From Sulfitobacter sp. (GTDB lineage: Bacteria; Pseudomonadota; Alphaproteobacteria; Rhodobacterales; Rhodobacteraceae): a DNA stretch of 26,458 nt. Of this stretch, positions 7,619 through 14,552 are shown piece after piece. Each line of letters begins with the position of its first letter. Position 1 is the stretch's first letter. Position numbers and translations under genes: made by a program. Location of the stretch: positions 1-26,458 of the forward strand of contig JAGXHC010000027.1 in the NCBI GenBank assembly GCA_024636405.1, written 5' to 3'. Below the pieces are notes generated by a model. It saw only the letters and a program-made list of their open reading frames with translations. It had not been told where the DNA came from and did not search any database.

Positions 7619-8212
7619 ATGCAGGCCCTGATCGTGATCGACATGCAGAACGATTTTTGCCCCGGCGGAGCGCTTGCCGTGCCCAAGGGCGACGCCATCG
7701 TGCAAGGTATCAACGCGATCATGTCCGATTTCGATGCAGTGATACTGACGCAGGACTGGCATCCGGCCGGCCATTCTTCATTTGCCTCGGCACATAAGGA
7801 CAAGGCCGCCTATGACATGATCCGTTTGCCTTACGGCGCGCAGGTGCTCTGGCCCGATCACTGTATTCAGGGCAGTCTGGGAGCGGCGTTTCACACGGAA
7901 CTTCACGCGGACCGCGCGGACCTAATTCTGCGCAAGGGCTTCAACCCGGCGATTGACAGCTATTCGGCATTCTTTGAGAACGACCACCAGACCCCCACGG
8001 GACTTGAGGGCTATCTGCGGACCCGCGGCATCACGCGACTGACTTTGGTCGGGCTGGCGCTGGATTTCTGTGTGAACTTTTCAGCGGTGGACGCCGCACG
8101 GTTGGGCTTTGAGGTGGAGGTGAAACGCGATCTCAGCCGTGCGATTGATATGGACGGATCACTGGCCGCGGCAATTGCAGGGATGGACAAGGCCGGGGTG
8201 GCGTTTGCGTGA
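7619..8212 (+). CDS. pncA: Nicotinamidase
   Basis: The 197-residue protein hydrolyses nicotinamide to nicotinate and ammonia, the first step of NAD salvage. It has the isochorismatase-like fold signature ALIVIDMQNDFCPGGAL, and the catalytic triad is visible as Asp8, Lys106 (LILRKGFNP) and Cys151 (GLALDFCVNFSA). The metal-site residues are TQDWHP (Asp46, His48) and WPDHCIQGS (His81). The ATG at 7619 has AAAGGA six bases upstream. An ATG at 7604 is in frame but has no such site, and a much longer upstream extension is only the antisense of trhO. pncB, the next pathway enzyme, starts 870 bases downstream on the same strand, beyond an opposing gene. Confidence 0.93.
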   Translation: MQALIVIDMQNDFCPGGALAVPKGDAIVQGINAIMSDFDAVILTQDWHPAGHSSFASAHKDKAAYDMIRLPYGAQVLWPDHCIQGSLGAAFHTELHADRADLILRKGFNPAIDSYSAFFENDHQTPTGLEGYLRTRGITRLTLVGLALDFCVNFSAVDAARLGFEVEVKRDLSRAIDMDGSLAAAIAGMDKAGVAFA

Positions 8213-8216
8213 CCGG

Positions 8217-8248
8217 CTGGGGCTCTGCCCCAGACCCCGGGATATTTT
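8217..8248 (+). terminator. Rho-independent-like terminator after pncA
   Basis: CTGGGGC-TCT-GCCCCAG forms a 7-bp stem with a 3-base loop at 8217-8233, followed by CCCCGGG and the AT-rich tract ATATTTTT at 8241-8248. It lies between the convergent ends of pncA (8212) and the nuclease gene (8287). From memory, GC hairpins leading into GGGATATTTTTGGCC recur between genes in Roseobacter genomes. Confidence 0.6.
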
Positions 8249-8286
8249 TGGCCAGAAGAATGGGGTTATCAGCACCCTGCGCGGCC

Positions 8287-8958
8287 CTAAAGCCCGTCGA
8301 AAATGGGCTTGCCATTGGCAAAGATGCCCTTGACCATCTTTATGCCCTTTGCCTGTTGTGCGCGGTCGCGAAACCGGTCGTTCGAGAGGATCGGCAGACC
8401 CTCTTGCCTTGCAAATTTCAGAATGAAGACATCGGCTTCGGTCTCTGCCGGGCAGACCATCACCCGCGACCGGTGCAGGCCCAATGCCTTTGCAAAGCCG
8501 CGCTCGTTAAGCGTTTTGTCACCAAGGTGATGCCGCGATGATGCGTCCAGGAAGACGTAAGGCAGGAAATGGCGTGCTTTGAGGCTGTGCACGACCGCCG
8601 TCAGGGTCGACAGGTCGGCGGCCCCGTTCCAATACATCACATTGGTGCCGTCGATGACGATCTGACGGTCAGTGGGTTCGGAAACCTTTGATGTTTTCCC
8701 GGCACCTTGCCGGGGCTCGGCGCGCGTTTTCGGTGCGTCTGGCGAAACCCGCGCCAGCGCAAATGCCGCAAGCACCAGTGCCGCTGCACCCCACCAGTTC
8801 AACCCGGTGTCGCTGTTCACCGGGTAGCTGAGCGAAACGAGATAGCCCAGACCCAAAGTCGCCGCGCATGTAAGCCAGACGAACCGGGACAGGCAAATGA
8901 TATAGCCGTAGAATGCCAGCAATATAACGATCGGGGTCAGAATTTCAGTTGGTGTCAT
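8287..8958 (-). CDS. Membrane-anchored NYN/PIN-like (Zc3h12a-type) ribonuclease
   Basis: The protein has about 223 residues. The N-terminal 75 hold two or three hydrophobic helices (ILTPIVILLAFYGYIICLS, a Leu/Ala segment, then WWGAAALVLAAFALA). A polar linker of about 25 residues leads to a C-terminal nuclease-like domain with the acidic motifs VIDGTNVMYW, FLDASSRHH, ETEADVFILKFA and ILSNDRFRDR. These are hallmarks of the NYN/Zc3h12a branch of PIN-fold RNases, so the acidic metal-binding residues appear intact. The nuclease would face the cytoplasm at the membrane. The start is uncertain: ATG 8958 is given, and an in-frame GTG at 9015 would add 19 residues. It is flanked by pncA and pncB on the other strand. 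The target RNA is unknown. Confidence 0.75.
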   Translation of the reverse strand: MTPTEILTPIVILLAFYGYIICLSRFVWLTCAATLGLGYLVSLSYPVNSDTGLNWWGAAALVLAAFALARVSPDAPKTRAEPRQGAGKTSKVSEPTDRQIVIDGTNVMYWNGAADLSTLTAVVHSLKARHFLPYVFLDASSRHHLGDKTLNERGFAKALGLHRSRVMVCPAETEADVFILKFARQEGLPILSNDRFRDRAQQAKGIKMVKGIFANGKPIFDGL

Positions 8959-9078
8959 GTCTTGGTTGTCGCTCTTTGGTTTCAGGTGCAAAGCCTGAAT
9001 TTCGGTCCGGTTCACCTTTCGACTTGCCCCATCATGTCGTCATTTGCCACAAGGGTATGGAAAAATTAAGGAAAACCC

Positions 9079-10371
9079 ATGGTCGATATCGCCACCCGCG
9101 TCTGGAACCACAAGTGGAAGATCGATCCTATCGTGCGGTCGCTGATCGACACGGATTTCTACAAGCTGCTGATGTGCCAGTCCGTCTTTCGCAACAAACC
9201 GGACACGCAGGTTACCTTTAGCCTGATCAACCGTTCCAAACACATCCCGCTTGCCGACCTGATCGACGAGGGGGAGTTGCGCGAACAACTGGACCACATC
9301 CGCTCACTGAGCCTGAGCCGGGGGGAGAGCACATGGCTGCGTGGCAATACCTTTTACGGTAAGCGTCAGATGTTTCGGTCCGATTTCATGGAATGGTTCG
9401 AGGGTCTGCGCCTGCCGCCCTATCATCTGGAGCGCAAGGGCGACCAGTTTGAGTTGACATTCGAGGGCAAGTGGCACGAGGTCATGCTGTGGGAGATCCC
9501 CGCGCTAGCCGTGTTGATGGAACTGCGCGGGCGCGCCGTGCTGGACGGCATGGGGCGGTTCGAACTTCAGGTGCTTTATGCCCGCGCCATGACCCGCGTC
9601 TGGGAAAAGATCGAGGTGCTGCGCGAGATTCCGGATCTTTCCATCGCTGATTTTGGCACCCGTCGGCGGCATTCATTCCTCTGGCAGGATTGGTGCGTAC
9701 AAGCCATGCATGAAGGTCTGGGCACAGCCTTTACCGGGACATCCAATTGCAAGATCGCCATGAACAGACAGGTGGAGGCGATTGGCACCAATGCCCATGA
9801 GCTGCCCATGGTCTATGCGGCGCTGGCACAGGACGATGCCGCACTTGCGCGCGCGCCATATGATGTCCTGTCGGACTGGCATGAGGAACATGAGGGCAAT
9901 CTGCGTATCATCTTGCCGGACACCTATGGCACCGAGGGATTTTTACGCAACGCGCCGGACTGGCTTGCCGGGTGGACCGGCATCCGAATCGACAGCGGCG
10001 ACCCCGCGACCTATGCCCAGATTGCCATCGATTGGTGGAAGTCGCGCGGCGAAGACCCACGCGACAAACGTGTAATCTTCAGCGACGGGCTGGATGTCGA
10101 CAAAATCCGCGAACTGCACGCTGCCTTTACTGGCAAGGTCAAGGTGTCCTTCGGCTGGGGTACTTTGCTCACCAATGATTTCCGCGGCCTGGTGCCGGAT
10201 GACGCGCTGGCGCCGTTCAGTCTGGTTTGCAAGGCGGTAGAGGCGAACGGCAAGCCGACGGTCAAGCTGTCTGACAATCCAAACAAGGCGATGGGGCCAG
10301 AAGATCAGATTGCGCGATACAAGCGTGTGTTCGGCGTTGGCGCGCAAAAGGCCGAGGACGTGGTGGTTTGA
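9079..10371 (+). CDS. pncB: Nicotinate phosphoribosyltransferase
   Basis: The 430-residue enzyme joins nicotinate to PRPP, with ATP hydrolysis, to give nicotinate mononucleotide in NAD salvage. Family features include LIDTDFYKLLMCQSVF near residues 22-37, SIADFGTRRRHSF at 188-200, GTSNCKIA at 220-227 and IGTNAHELPM, with the His phosphorylated during catalysis at 240. The segment GIRIDSGDPATYA near residue 300 is the phosphate-binding part. Length is usual for the family. The ATG at 9079 has AAGGAA seven bases upstream. It diverges from the nuclease gene and converges with the EamA gene. With pncA it forms a complete nicotinamide-to-NaMN route. Confidence 0.94.
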   Translation: MVDIATRVWNHKWKIDPIVRSLIDTDFYKLLMCQSVFRNKPDTQVTFSLINRSKHIPLADLIDEGELREQLDHIRSLSLSRGESTWLRGNTFYGKRQMFRSDFMEWFEGLRLPPYHLERKGDQFELTFEGKWHEVMLWEIPALAVLMELRGRAVLDGMGRFELQVLYARAMTRVWEKIEVLREIPDLSIADFGTRRRHSFLWQDWCVQAMHEGLGTAFTGTSNCKIAMNRQVEAIGTNAHELPMVYAALAQDDAALARAPYDVLSDWHEEHEGNLRIILPDTYGTEGFLRNAPDWLAGWTGIRIDSGDPATYAQIAIDWWKSRGEDPRDKRVIFSDGLDVDKIRELHAAFTGKVKVSFGWGTLLTNDFRGLVPDDALAPFSLVCKAVEANGKPTVKLSDNPNKAMGPEDQIARYKRVFGVGAQKAEDVVV

Positions 10372-10425
10372 CTGCCTCCGATTGAGACCATTGAGTGCGT
10401 GTTATGCAGTTTTCCAATGTCACGT

Positions 10426-11313
10426 TTATTTTCGGCGTATCCCCCGTTCGCGCCACACGATCAGCAGCCCGCCAGCGATGATCAGCAACGCGCCGGGGAA
10501 TAATTCAGCCCAAGGGGTCTCACCGTAGAACAGCCAGCCGAAGATGAACGCGAATGGGATGCCAAAATAGCTGAACGGGGCCAGGTTGCTTTGCTCCGTC
10601 ATACGGTAGGCCGCGATCAGCAGCAGCACCGCCGTGCCGCCAAAGGAACCCATGCCGAGGATCCACAACAGATCAACAGGTGTGTGCAGCGGGCTGAACC
10701 CGGTCGTCGCGGCCGCCAGAAACAAAGAGCCGACGGCGGCCACAGCCGATGAATACATATTGATCAATGCGGTCGGCACCTCCGGGTCCATCATGCGCGC
10801 AGTGATACCTGTGAGCGCATAACAGGCCGCAGCCGCCAACGGCAGCAAGGCGGCGGGGGTGAATGTGTCCCGGCCCGGCCCCACGATCATGATGACGCCG
10901 ACAAATCCCACGATGACCGCAGCCCAGCGTGCGACACCGACTTGTTCGCGCAAAAGCGGCACAGCCAATGCCACCATAAACAGCGCGTTGGCATATGTGA
11001 TGGTAGAGGCGGTGGCAAAGCTCATCAATCCCAGCGAGAGGTAGAAGAAATACTGCGCAAACGTCAGGATCGCGCCGCGTGTGACCGCAAGCCGCCATTG
11101 CCGCACCCGCAACTTTCGTCCGCGCCGGTGCCATTGCGCAGATAACCACAAAGCAATTGCCGCCGGAATCAGCCCACAAAAGTTTCGATATGCCGAAAGC
11201 TCAGCAGCACCATAGTCGGATGAAAGGTGCTTGATGATCAGGCCCATCGCGTCAAACAGCACCAGCGCCAACAGCGAATACAGAATTGCAAGGGTCGTGC
11301 GGTCAGTGGGCAT
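10426..11313 (-). CDS. EamA/DMT-family permease
   Basis: The 295-residue protein has about ten hydrophobic segments arranged as two EamA repeats, the layout of the drug/metabolite transporter superfamily. The first repeat spans about residues 8-140 (ending GFVGVIMIVGPG) and the second about 150-290, with FFYLSLGLMSFATAS- and PFSYFGIPFAFIFGWLFYGE-type motifs typical of the family. It would be an inner-membrane exporter of small metabolites; the substrate is not readable. The ATG at 11313 was chosen because GGAG lies 5 bases upstream and the hydrophobic core starts just after; a longer in-frame extension to 11637 would run over the cobalamin riboswitch. It diverges from the cobalamin locus, and no direct functional link is visible. 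Confidence 0.85.
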   Translation of the reverse strand: MPTDRTTLAILYSLLALVLFDAMGLIIKHLSSDYGAAELSAYRNFCGLIPAAIALWLSAQWHRRGRKLRVRQWRLAVTRGAILTFAQYFFYLSLGLMSFATASTITYANALFMVALAVPLLREQVGVARWAAVIVGFVGVIMIVGPGRDTFTPAALLPLAAAACYALTGITARMMDPEVPTALINMYSSAVAAVGSLFLAAATTGFSPLHTPVDLLWILGMGSFGGTAVLLLIAAYRMTEQSNLAPFSYFGIPFAFIFGWLFYGETPWAELFPGALLIIAGGLLIVWRERGIRRK

Positions 11314-11474
11314 TGACACTCCGGCGCTGAAAAGAGGGACCACGCCAAGCGGGCAAGGCATGGTCACAGCTATGCGTGACCTGTCTCCCACAAACCAGCC
11401 AGGAATCGGTTCTGGCGTGTGATAGGTCGCAAATCCACCTTGCGTTGACAGGGCTAAAATGCGTAATTGGACGG

Positions 11475-11672
11475 GCTTGGTGTTCCGAAAAGCGCAGTGA
11501 TGCGTGGAACCTAACAGGGAATTCAGTAAGGGCCGTCGCCCAAAGCTGGAGCCGCCCCCGCGACTGTAAGCGGTGAGCCGTTGCCCCTCATGCCACTTGC
11601 CAACCCCGGAAACGGGTGCGGTGGGGAAGGCGGGCAAACGGCCACGACCCGCGAGCCAGGAGACCTGCCAAG
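11475..11672 (+). ncRNA. Cobalamin (B12) riboswitch
   Basis: Conserved blocks occur in order: TTGGTGTTCC with its partner GGAACC, AACAGGGAA at 11513-11521, GCTGGAGCCGCCCCCGCGAC with CTGTAA near 11550, the TGCCACTTGCC and GGGAAGG-type segments around 11590-11630, and the B12 box AGCCAGGAGACCTGCC at 11654-11669. CTTGG (11475-11479) can pair with CCAAG (11668-11672) to close the element. It sits 50 bases before cbtB and should reduce expression of the cobalt/cobalamin operon when adenosylcobalamin is plentiful. A TTGACA at 11445-11450 might be a -35 element, but no good -10 follows. Confidence 0.95.
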
Positions 11673-11691
11673 CACGAATGAAACGCGATAT

Positions 11692-11709
11692 GCCGTCGGG
11701 TGTGACGGC
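11692..11709 (+). other. Hairpin abutting the cbtB ribosome binding site
   Basis: GCCGTC and GACGGC form a 6-bp GC-rich stem with loop GGGTGT, directly followed by the GAGGAG ribosome binding site of cbtB (11710-11715). There is no U-tract, so it is not a plain terminator. It may be part of the riboswitch expression platform that controls translation start. Confidence 0.4.
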
Positions 11710-11722
11710 GAGGAGACTTGAA

Positions 11723-11905
11723 ATGACGACACTGACCCAGGCACAGAATCAAACCCACAGCCCGTCGCGCGCCCGGCTTGTTCCGACGCTTTTTGCAGCG
11801 ATTCTGGGATTGGCTTTGATCACGCTGACCGGCCATGTGCAGGCCTCTGCGCTGCATGATGCCGCGCACGACGTGCGTCACGCGACCGGCTTTCCCTGCC
11901 ACTAA
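11723..11905 (+). CDS. cbtB: CbtB, small subunit of a cobalt transporter
   Basis: The 60-residue protein has one membrane helix (about residues 22-42, LVPTLFAAILGLALITLTG) and the CbtB hallmark C-terminus HDAAHDVRHATGFPCH, a His/Cys cluster suited to binding metal. CbtB occurs with CbtA under B12 riboswitch control and is predicted, from comparative genomics, to help import cobalt. The ATG at 11723 has GAGGAG seven bases upstream. It is the first gene after the riboswitch; cbtA follows after 3 bases. Confidence 0.92.
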   Translation: MTTLTQAQNQTHSPSRARLVPTLFAAILGLALITLTGHVQASALHDAAHDVRHATGFPCH

Positions 11906-11908
11906 CCC

Positions 11909-12589
11909 ATGTTTTCCAGATTTGTGACCAGCGCGTTGTTCGCTGGTGCTGTAGCAGGCTTGATCGCCGGTCTGCTGCAATTGGCATTCGTGCAACCCGT
12001 CTTGCTGCACGCGGAACTTTATGAAAGCGGACAGTTGCTGCACTTTGGTGCCGACCCGGTGTCGGCGCATCCCGATCTGCCGGGGTTCGACGCGGTACGT
12101 GACGGCCTGAGCGTGATCTTCACGATGCTGACCTATACCGGCTATGCGTTGATCCTGCTGGCATTGATGTCACTTGCCGAGGACCGCGGCGCGCGGATCA
12201 ACGGGCGCAGCGGATTGATCTGGGGCGTCGCGGGCTTTGTGGTTTTCCACATGGCTCCCGGTTTCACACTTGCGCCTGAAGTGCCGGGCGTCGCGGCGGC
12301 AGATGTCGGCGCACGCCAGATCTGGTGGTTCGCTACGGTGGCTGCCTCCGGAATTGCCCTATGGCTTATCGCCTTCGGACACAGCCGACCGCTTTGGGCC
12401 GTAGCCGTCGTTCTGCTGGCCGCGCCGCACATTATCGGCGCGCCGGAACCTGACAGCTTCGTCGGTACTGTGCCGCCTGAAATTGCGGCTCTGTTCGCTG
12501 CGCGCGCATTGGGCGTAGGGCTTGCCGCGTGGGTCATGCTGGGGTCTTTCGCGGGGTTCTTCTGGCAAAGGGAGGCGGCAAATGAATAG
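11909..12589 (+). CDS. cbtA: CbtA, predicted cobalt transporter subunit
   Basis: The 226-residue membrane protein has about five to six hydrophobic segments, beginning with FVTSALFAGAVAGLIAGLLQL. Family features include QPVLLHAELYESG after helix 1, GVAGFVVFHMAPGFTLAPEVPG in the middle and GAPEPDSFVGTVPPEIAALFAAR near the C-terminus. It should be an inner-membrane cobalt uptake component working with CbtB. The ATG at 11909 follows the cbtB stop after 3 bases, and the end overlaps the next gene by 8 bases, so all three are probably coupled. The position directly behind a B12 riboswitch supports the cobalt role; transport itself is inferred from family context. Confidence 0.92.
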   Translation: MFSRFVTSALFAGAVAGLIAGLLQLAFVQPVLLHAELYESGQLLHFGADPVSAHPDLPGFDAVRDGLSVIFTMLTYTGYALILLALMSLAEDRGARINGRSGLIWGVAGFVVFHMAPGFTLAPEVPGVAAADVGARQIWWFATVAASGIALWLIAFGHSRPLWAVAVVLLAAPHIIGAPEPDSFVGTVPPEIAALFAARALGVGLAAWVMLGSFAGFFWQREAANE

Positions 12590-13085
12590 GGCGCTTGGCC
12601 TTTTCGTTATCGGGCTCGTGTTTGGTGGCGGATTTGGGTTTATCATCGCAGCAGGCAATGGGATCACCTTTGATGGCCATGACCACGCCGATCCGGCGGT
12701 CAGTGGCGCCATGGCAGCAGATCAACCGGATGCTGGACATGATGCAGCACACGCAGCACTTTTGGAGGTGCCGGCGGTCGATGCCCCCGAGGTGACCCTG
12801 GACCTGACCCGAGATCCGACCGAAGGCTTTAACCTTCAGGTCCGCACGCGTAATTTCAACTTCACGCCGAAGGCCTCAGGCCTTGCCCATGTCGCGGGCG
12901 AAGGCCATGCCCATGTCAATATCAACGGCAAAAAGGTAGGGCGGCTTTATGGCGAATGGATGCATATCGCGCATCTGCCCGAAGGCGAAGTGACCGTTGA
13001 GGTTGCGCTGAACAGTAACGATCACCGCCCGCTGGCCGTGGCGGGACAGCCGATCACCGCCAGCACGCGTCTGATCGTGGAATAA
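12582..13085 (+). CDS. Histidine-rich membrane-anchored putative metal-binding protein
   Basis: No characterised family was recognised. The 167-residue product starts MNRALGLFVIGLVFGGG, a membrane anchor or signal segment (about residues 4-24). A flexible His/Asp/Ala-rich stretch (GHDHAD, then GHDAAHAA, about 29-60) leads to a beta-rich domain (about 65-167) with the cluster HVAGEGHAHVNINGKKVG, then YGEWMHIAHLPEG and NSNDHRPLAV. The domain should lie in the periplasm, and the histidines suggest binding of cobalt or another divalent metal. The ATG at 12582 has GGGAGG upstream and overlaps the cbtA end by 8 bases, the kind of coupling seen between subunits of one machine. A periplasmic cobalt carrier or sensor for CbtAB is a reasonable guess; copper-chaperone-like folds are an alternative. 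Confidence 0.75.
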   Translation: MNRALGLFVIGLVFGGGFGFIIAAGNGITFDGHDHADPAVSGAMAADQPDAGHDAAHAALLEVPAVDAPEVTLDLTRDPTEGFNLQVRTRNFNFTPKASGLAHVAGEGHAHVNINGKKVGRLYGEWMHIAHLPEGEVTVEVALNSNDHRPLAVAGQPITASTRLIVE

Positions 13086-13154
13086 CGGCCACTGCTTGTC
13101 CGCAACCCGAAGGTGCGTTAGGCCCCTTTGCATCATCAGAACGGAAGTTCGTCC

Positions 13155-13517
13155 ATGACAGTTACCCTCCATGTCTGCACAACCTGCCGCGCGGGTGAAG
13201 TGCTGGAAGAAGATGCACCGCGTCCCGGCGCACAACTTTACGCTGCCCTAACCGAAACAGGTGCCCCCGAGGGCGTGCGGATCGTGGCTGTCGAATGTCT
13301 GTCGGCCTGCTCGCAAGGTGCCTCGGTGGCACTTTCCGCGCCCGGCAAATGGACCTACGTCTATGGCCGCCTGACCAAGGACGACAGCTCCGACATCCTG
13401 ACCGGTGCCGCCGCGTACGCCGCGACCACCGATGGCCTTGTGCCCTGGCGCGAGCGCCCCGTTATTTTCCGCAAGCAAAGCCTTGCCCGTGTTCCCCCGT
13501 TGGAGTTGCCCGAATGA
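13155..13517 (+). CDS. DUF1636 metal-binding protein (first copy)
   Basis: The 120-residue protein belongs to the DUF1636 (COG5469) family of ferredoxin-like proteins. It has CTTC at residues 8-11 and CLSAC at 48-52, giving four cysteines (8, 11, 48, 52) placed like those of thioredoxin-like [2Fe-2S] ferredoxins. SAPGKWTYVYG follows the second pair, the usual family continuation. It is probably cytoplasmic. The role is unknown; the family is found mostly beside cobalamin genes. The ATG at 13155 has GGAAG about 7 bases upstream, and an earlier in-frame start lacks one. A 69-base gap precedes it, the largest between co-oriented neighbours here, and its stop overlaps the cobW start by ATGA. A second family member closes the locus at 26129. 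Confidence 0.85.
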   Translation: MTVTLHVCTTCRAGEVLEEDAPRPGAQLYAALTETGAPEGVRIVAVECLSACSQGASVALSAPGKWTYVYGRLTKDDSSDILTGAAAYAATTDGLVPWRERPVIFRKQSLARVPPLELPE

Positions 13518-14548
13518 CCGACCTTGCCAAAATCCCCGTCACCGTGATCACTGGTTTTCTCGGTTCCGGCAAGACGACGCTGATCCGCCACCTGATGACC
13601 CACTCCAATGGTCGCCGCCTTGCTGTGCTGGTCAATGAGTTTGGCACCGTCGGTGTCGATGGCGACATCCTGAAATCCTGCGCTGACGAAGACTGCCCCG
13701 CAGAAAATATTGTGGAACTGGCCAACGGGTGCATCTGCTGTACTGTCGCGGACGACTTTATTCCAACGATCGAGGCGCTTATGGCAATGCCGGTGCGGCC
13801 TGATCACATTCTGATCGAAACCTCCGGCCTTGCCCTGCCAAAGCCACTTCTCAAGGCGTTTGACTGGCCCGCCATCCGCTCAAAGATCACCGTCGACGGC
13901 GTCATAGCACTGGCCGATGCCGAGGCAGTCGCGGCAGGCCGCTTTGCCGCCGACGTGGCCGCGGTGGACGCGCAGCGTTTGGCGGACGACAGTATTGACC
14001 ATGAAACTCCCTTGTCCGAGGTGTTCGAGGATCAGATTTGCTGCGCCGATATTATCCTGATGTCCAAGGCCGATCTTGCCGGCCCCGAAGGTCTTGCCGC
14101 GGCGCGCAAAGTGATCGAGGCGGAAAGCCCCCGCAAGATCCCGATCCTCGAGATGAGCGAGGGCGTGATCGACCCCAACGTCATTCTGGGGCTTAACGCC
14201 AAGGCCGAAGACGATCTGGCCGCGCGCCCATCGCATCACGATGGCGCCGACGATCACGAACATGACGATTTCGAAACCATCGTCGTGCCGATGCCCGAAG
14301 TGGACGACGTGGACGCATTGATCGCTGCCATTGAACGGCTGGCAAATGAACAGCACATTCTGCGGGTAAAAGGTTATGTTGCCGTGACGGGCAAGCCTAT
14401 GCGCCTGCTGGTTCAGGCCGTGGGCAGCCGTGTGCGGCACCAGTTTGACCGACCCTGGGGCGCGGATATGCGCGCGGGCCATTTGGTTGTGATCGCCGAA
14501 CATAACCACATCGACAGCGCCAAAATCCGCAACGTTCTGGGGGCCTGA
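13514..14548 (+). CDS. cobW: CobW, G3E-family GTPase for cobalt handling
   Basis: The 344-residue protein has the P-loop GFLGSGKT (residues 14-21), the metal-binding motif CICC (73-76), switch and base-recognition elements (ETSGLALP, then SKADL near 184) and a C-terminal CobW domain (from about 255). Between the two lies a His/Asp-rich loop, HHDGADDHEHDD (241-252), usual for metal-delivering members. CobW is a GTP-dependent cobalt metallochaperone thought to supply Co(II) to the cobalamin pathway. It directly precedes cobN, the large cobaltochelatase subunit, which fits delivery to the chelatase. The ATG at 13514 overlaps the preceding stop (ATGA) and cobN follows after 4 bases. Confidence 0.95.
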   Translation: MTDLAKIPVTVITGFLGSGKTTLIRHLMTHSNGRRLAVLVNEFGTVGVDGDILKSCADEDCPAENIVELANGCICCTVADDFIPTIEALMAMPVRPDHILIETSGLALPKPLLKAFDWPAIRSKITVDGVIALADAEAVAAGRFAADVAAVDAQRLADDSIDHETPLSEVFEDQICCADIILMSKADLAGPEGLAAARKVIEAESPRKIPILEMSEGVIDPNVILGLNAKAEDDLAARPSHHDGADDHEHDDFETIVVPMPEVDDVDALIAAIERLANEQHILRVKGYVAVTGKPMRLLVQAVGSRVRHQFDRPWGADMRAGHLVVIAEHNHIDSAKIRNVLGA

Positions 14549-14552
14549 CACC

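Noticed and set aside
11440..11475. Sigma-70 promoter for the cobalamin operon (TTGACA at 11445)
   Set aside because: No acceptable -10 hexamer lies 16-18 bases downstream, so it was not called as a feature.
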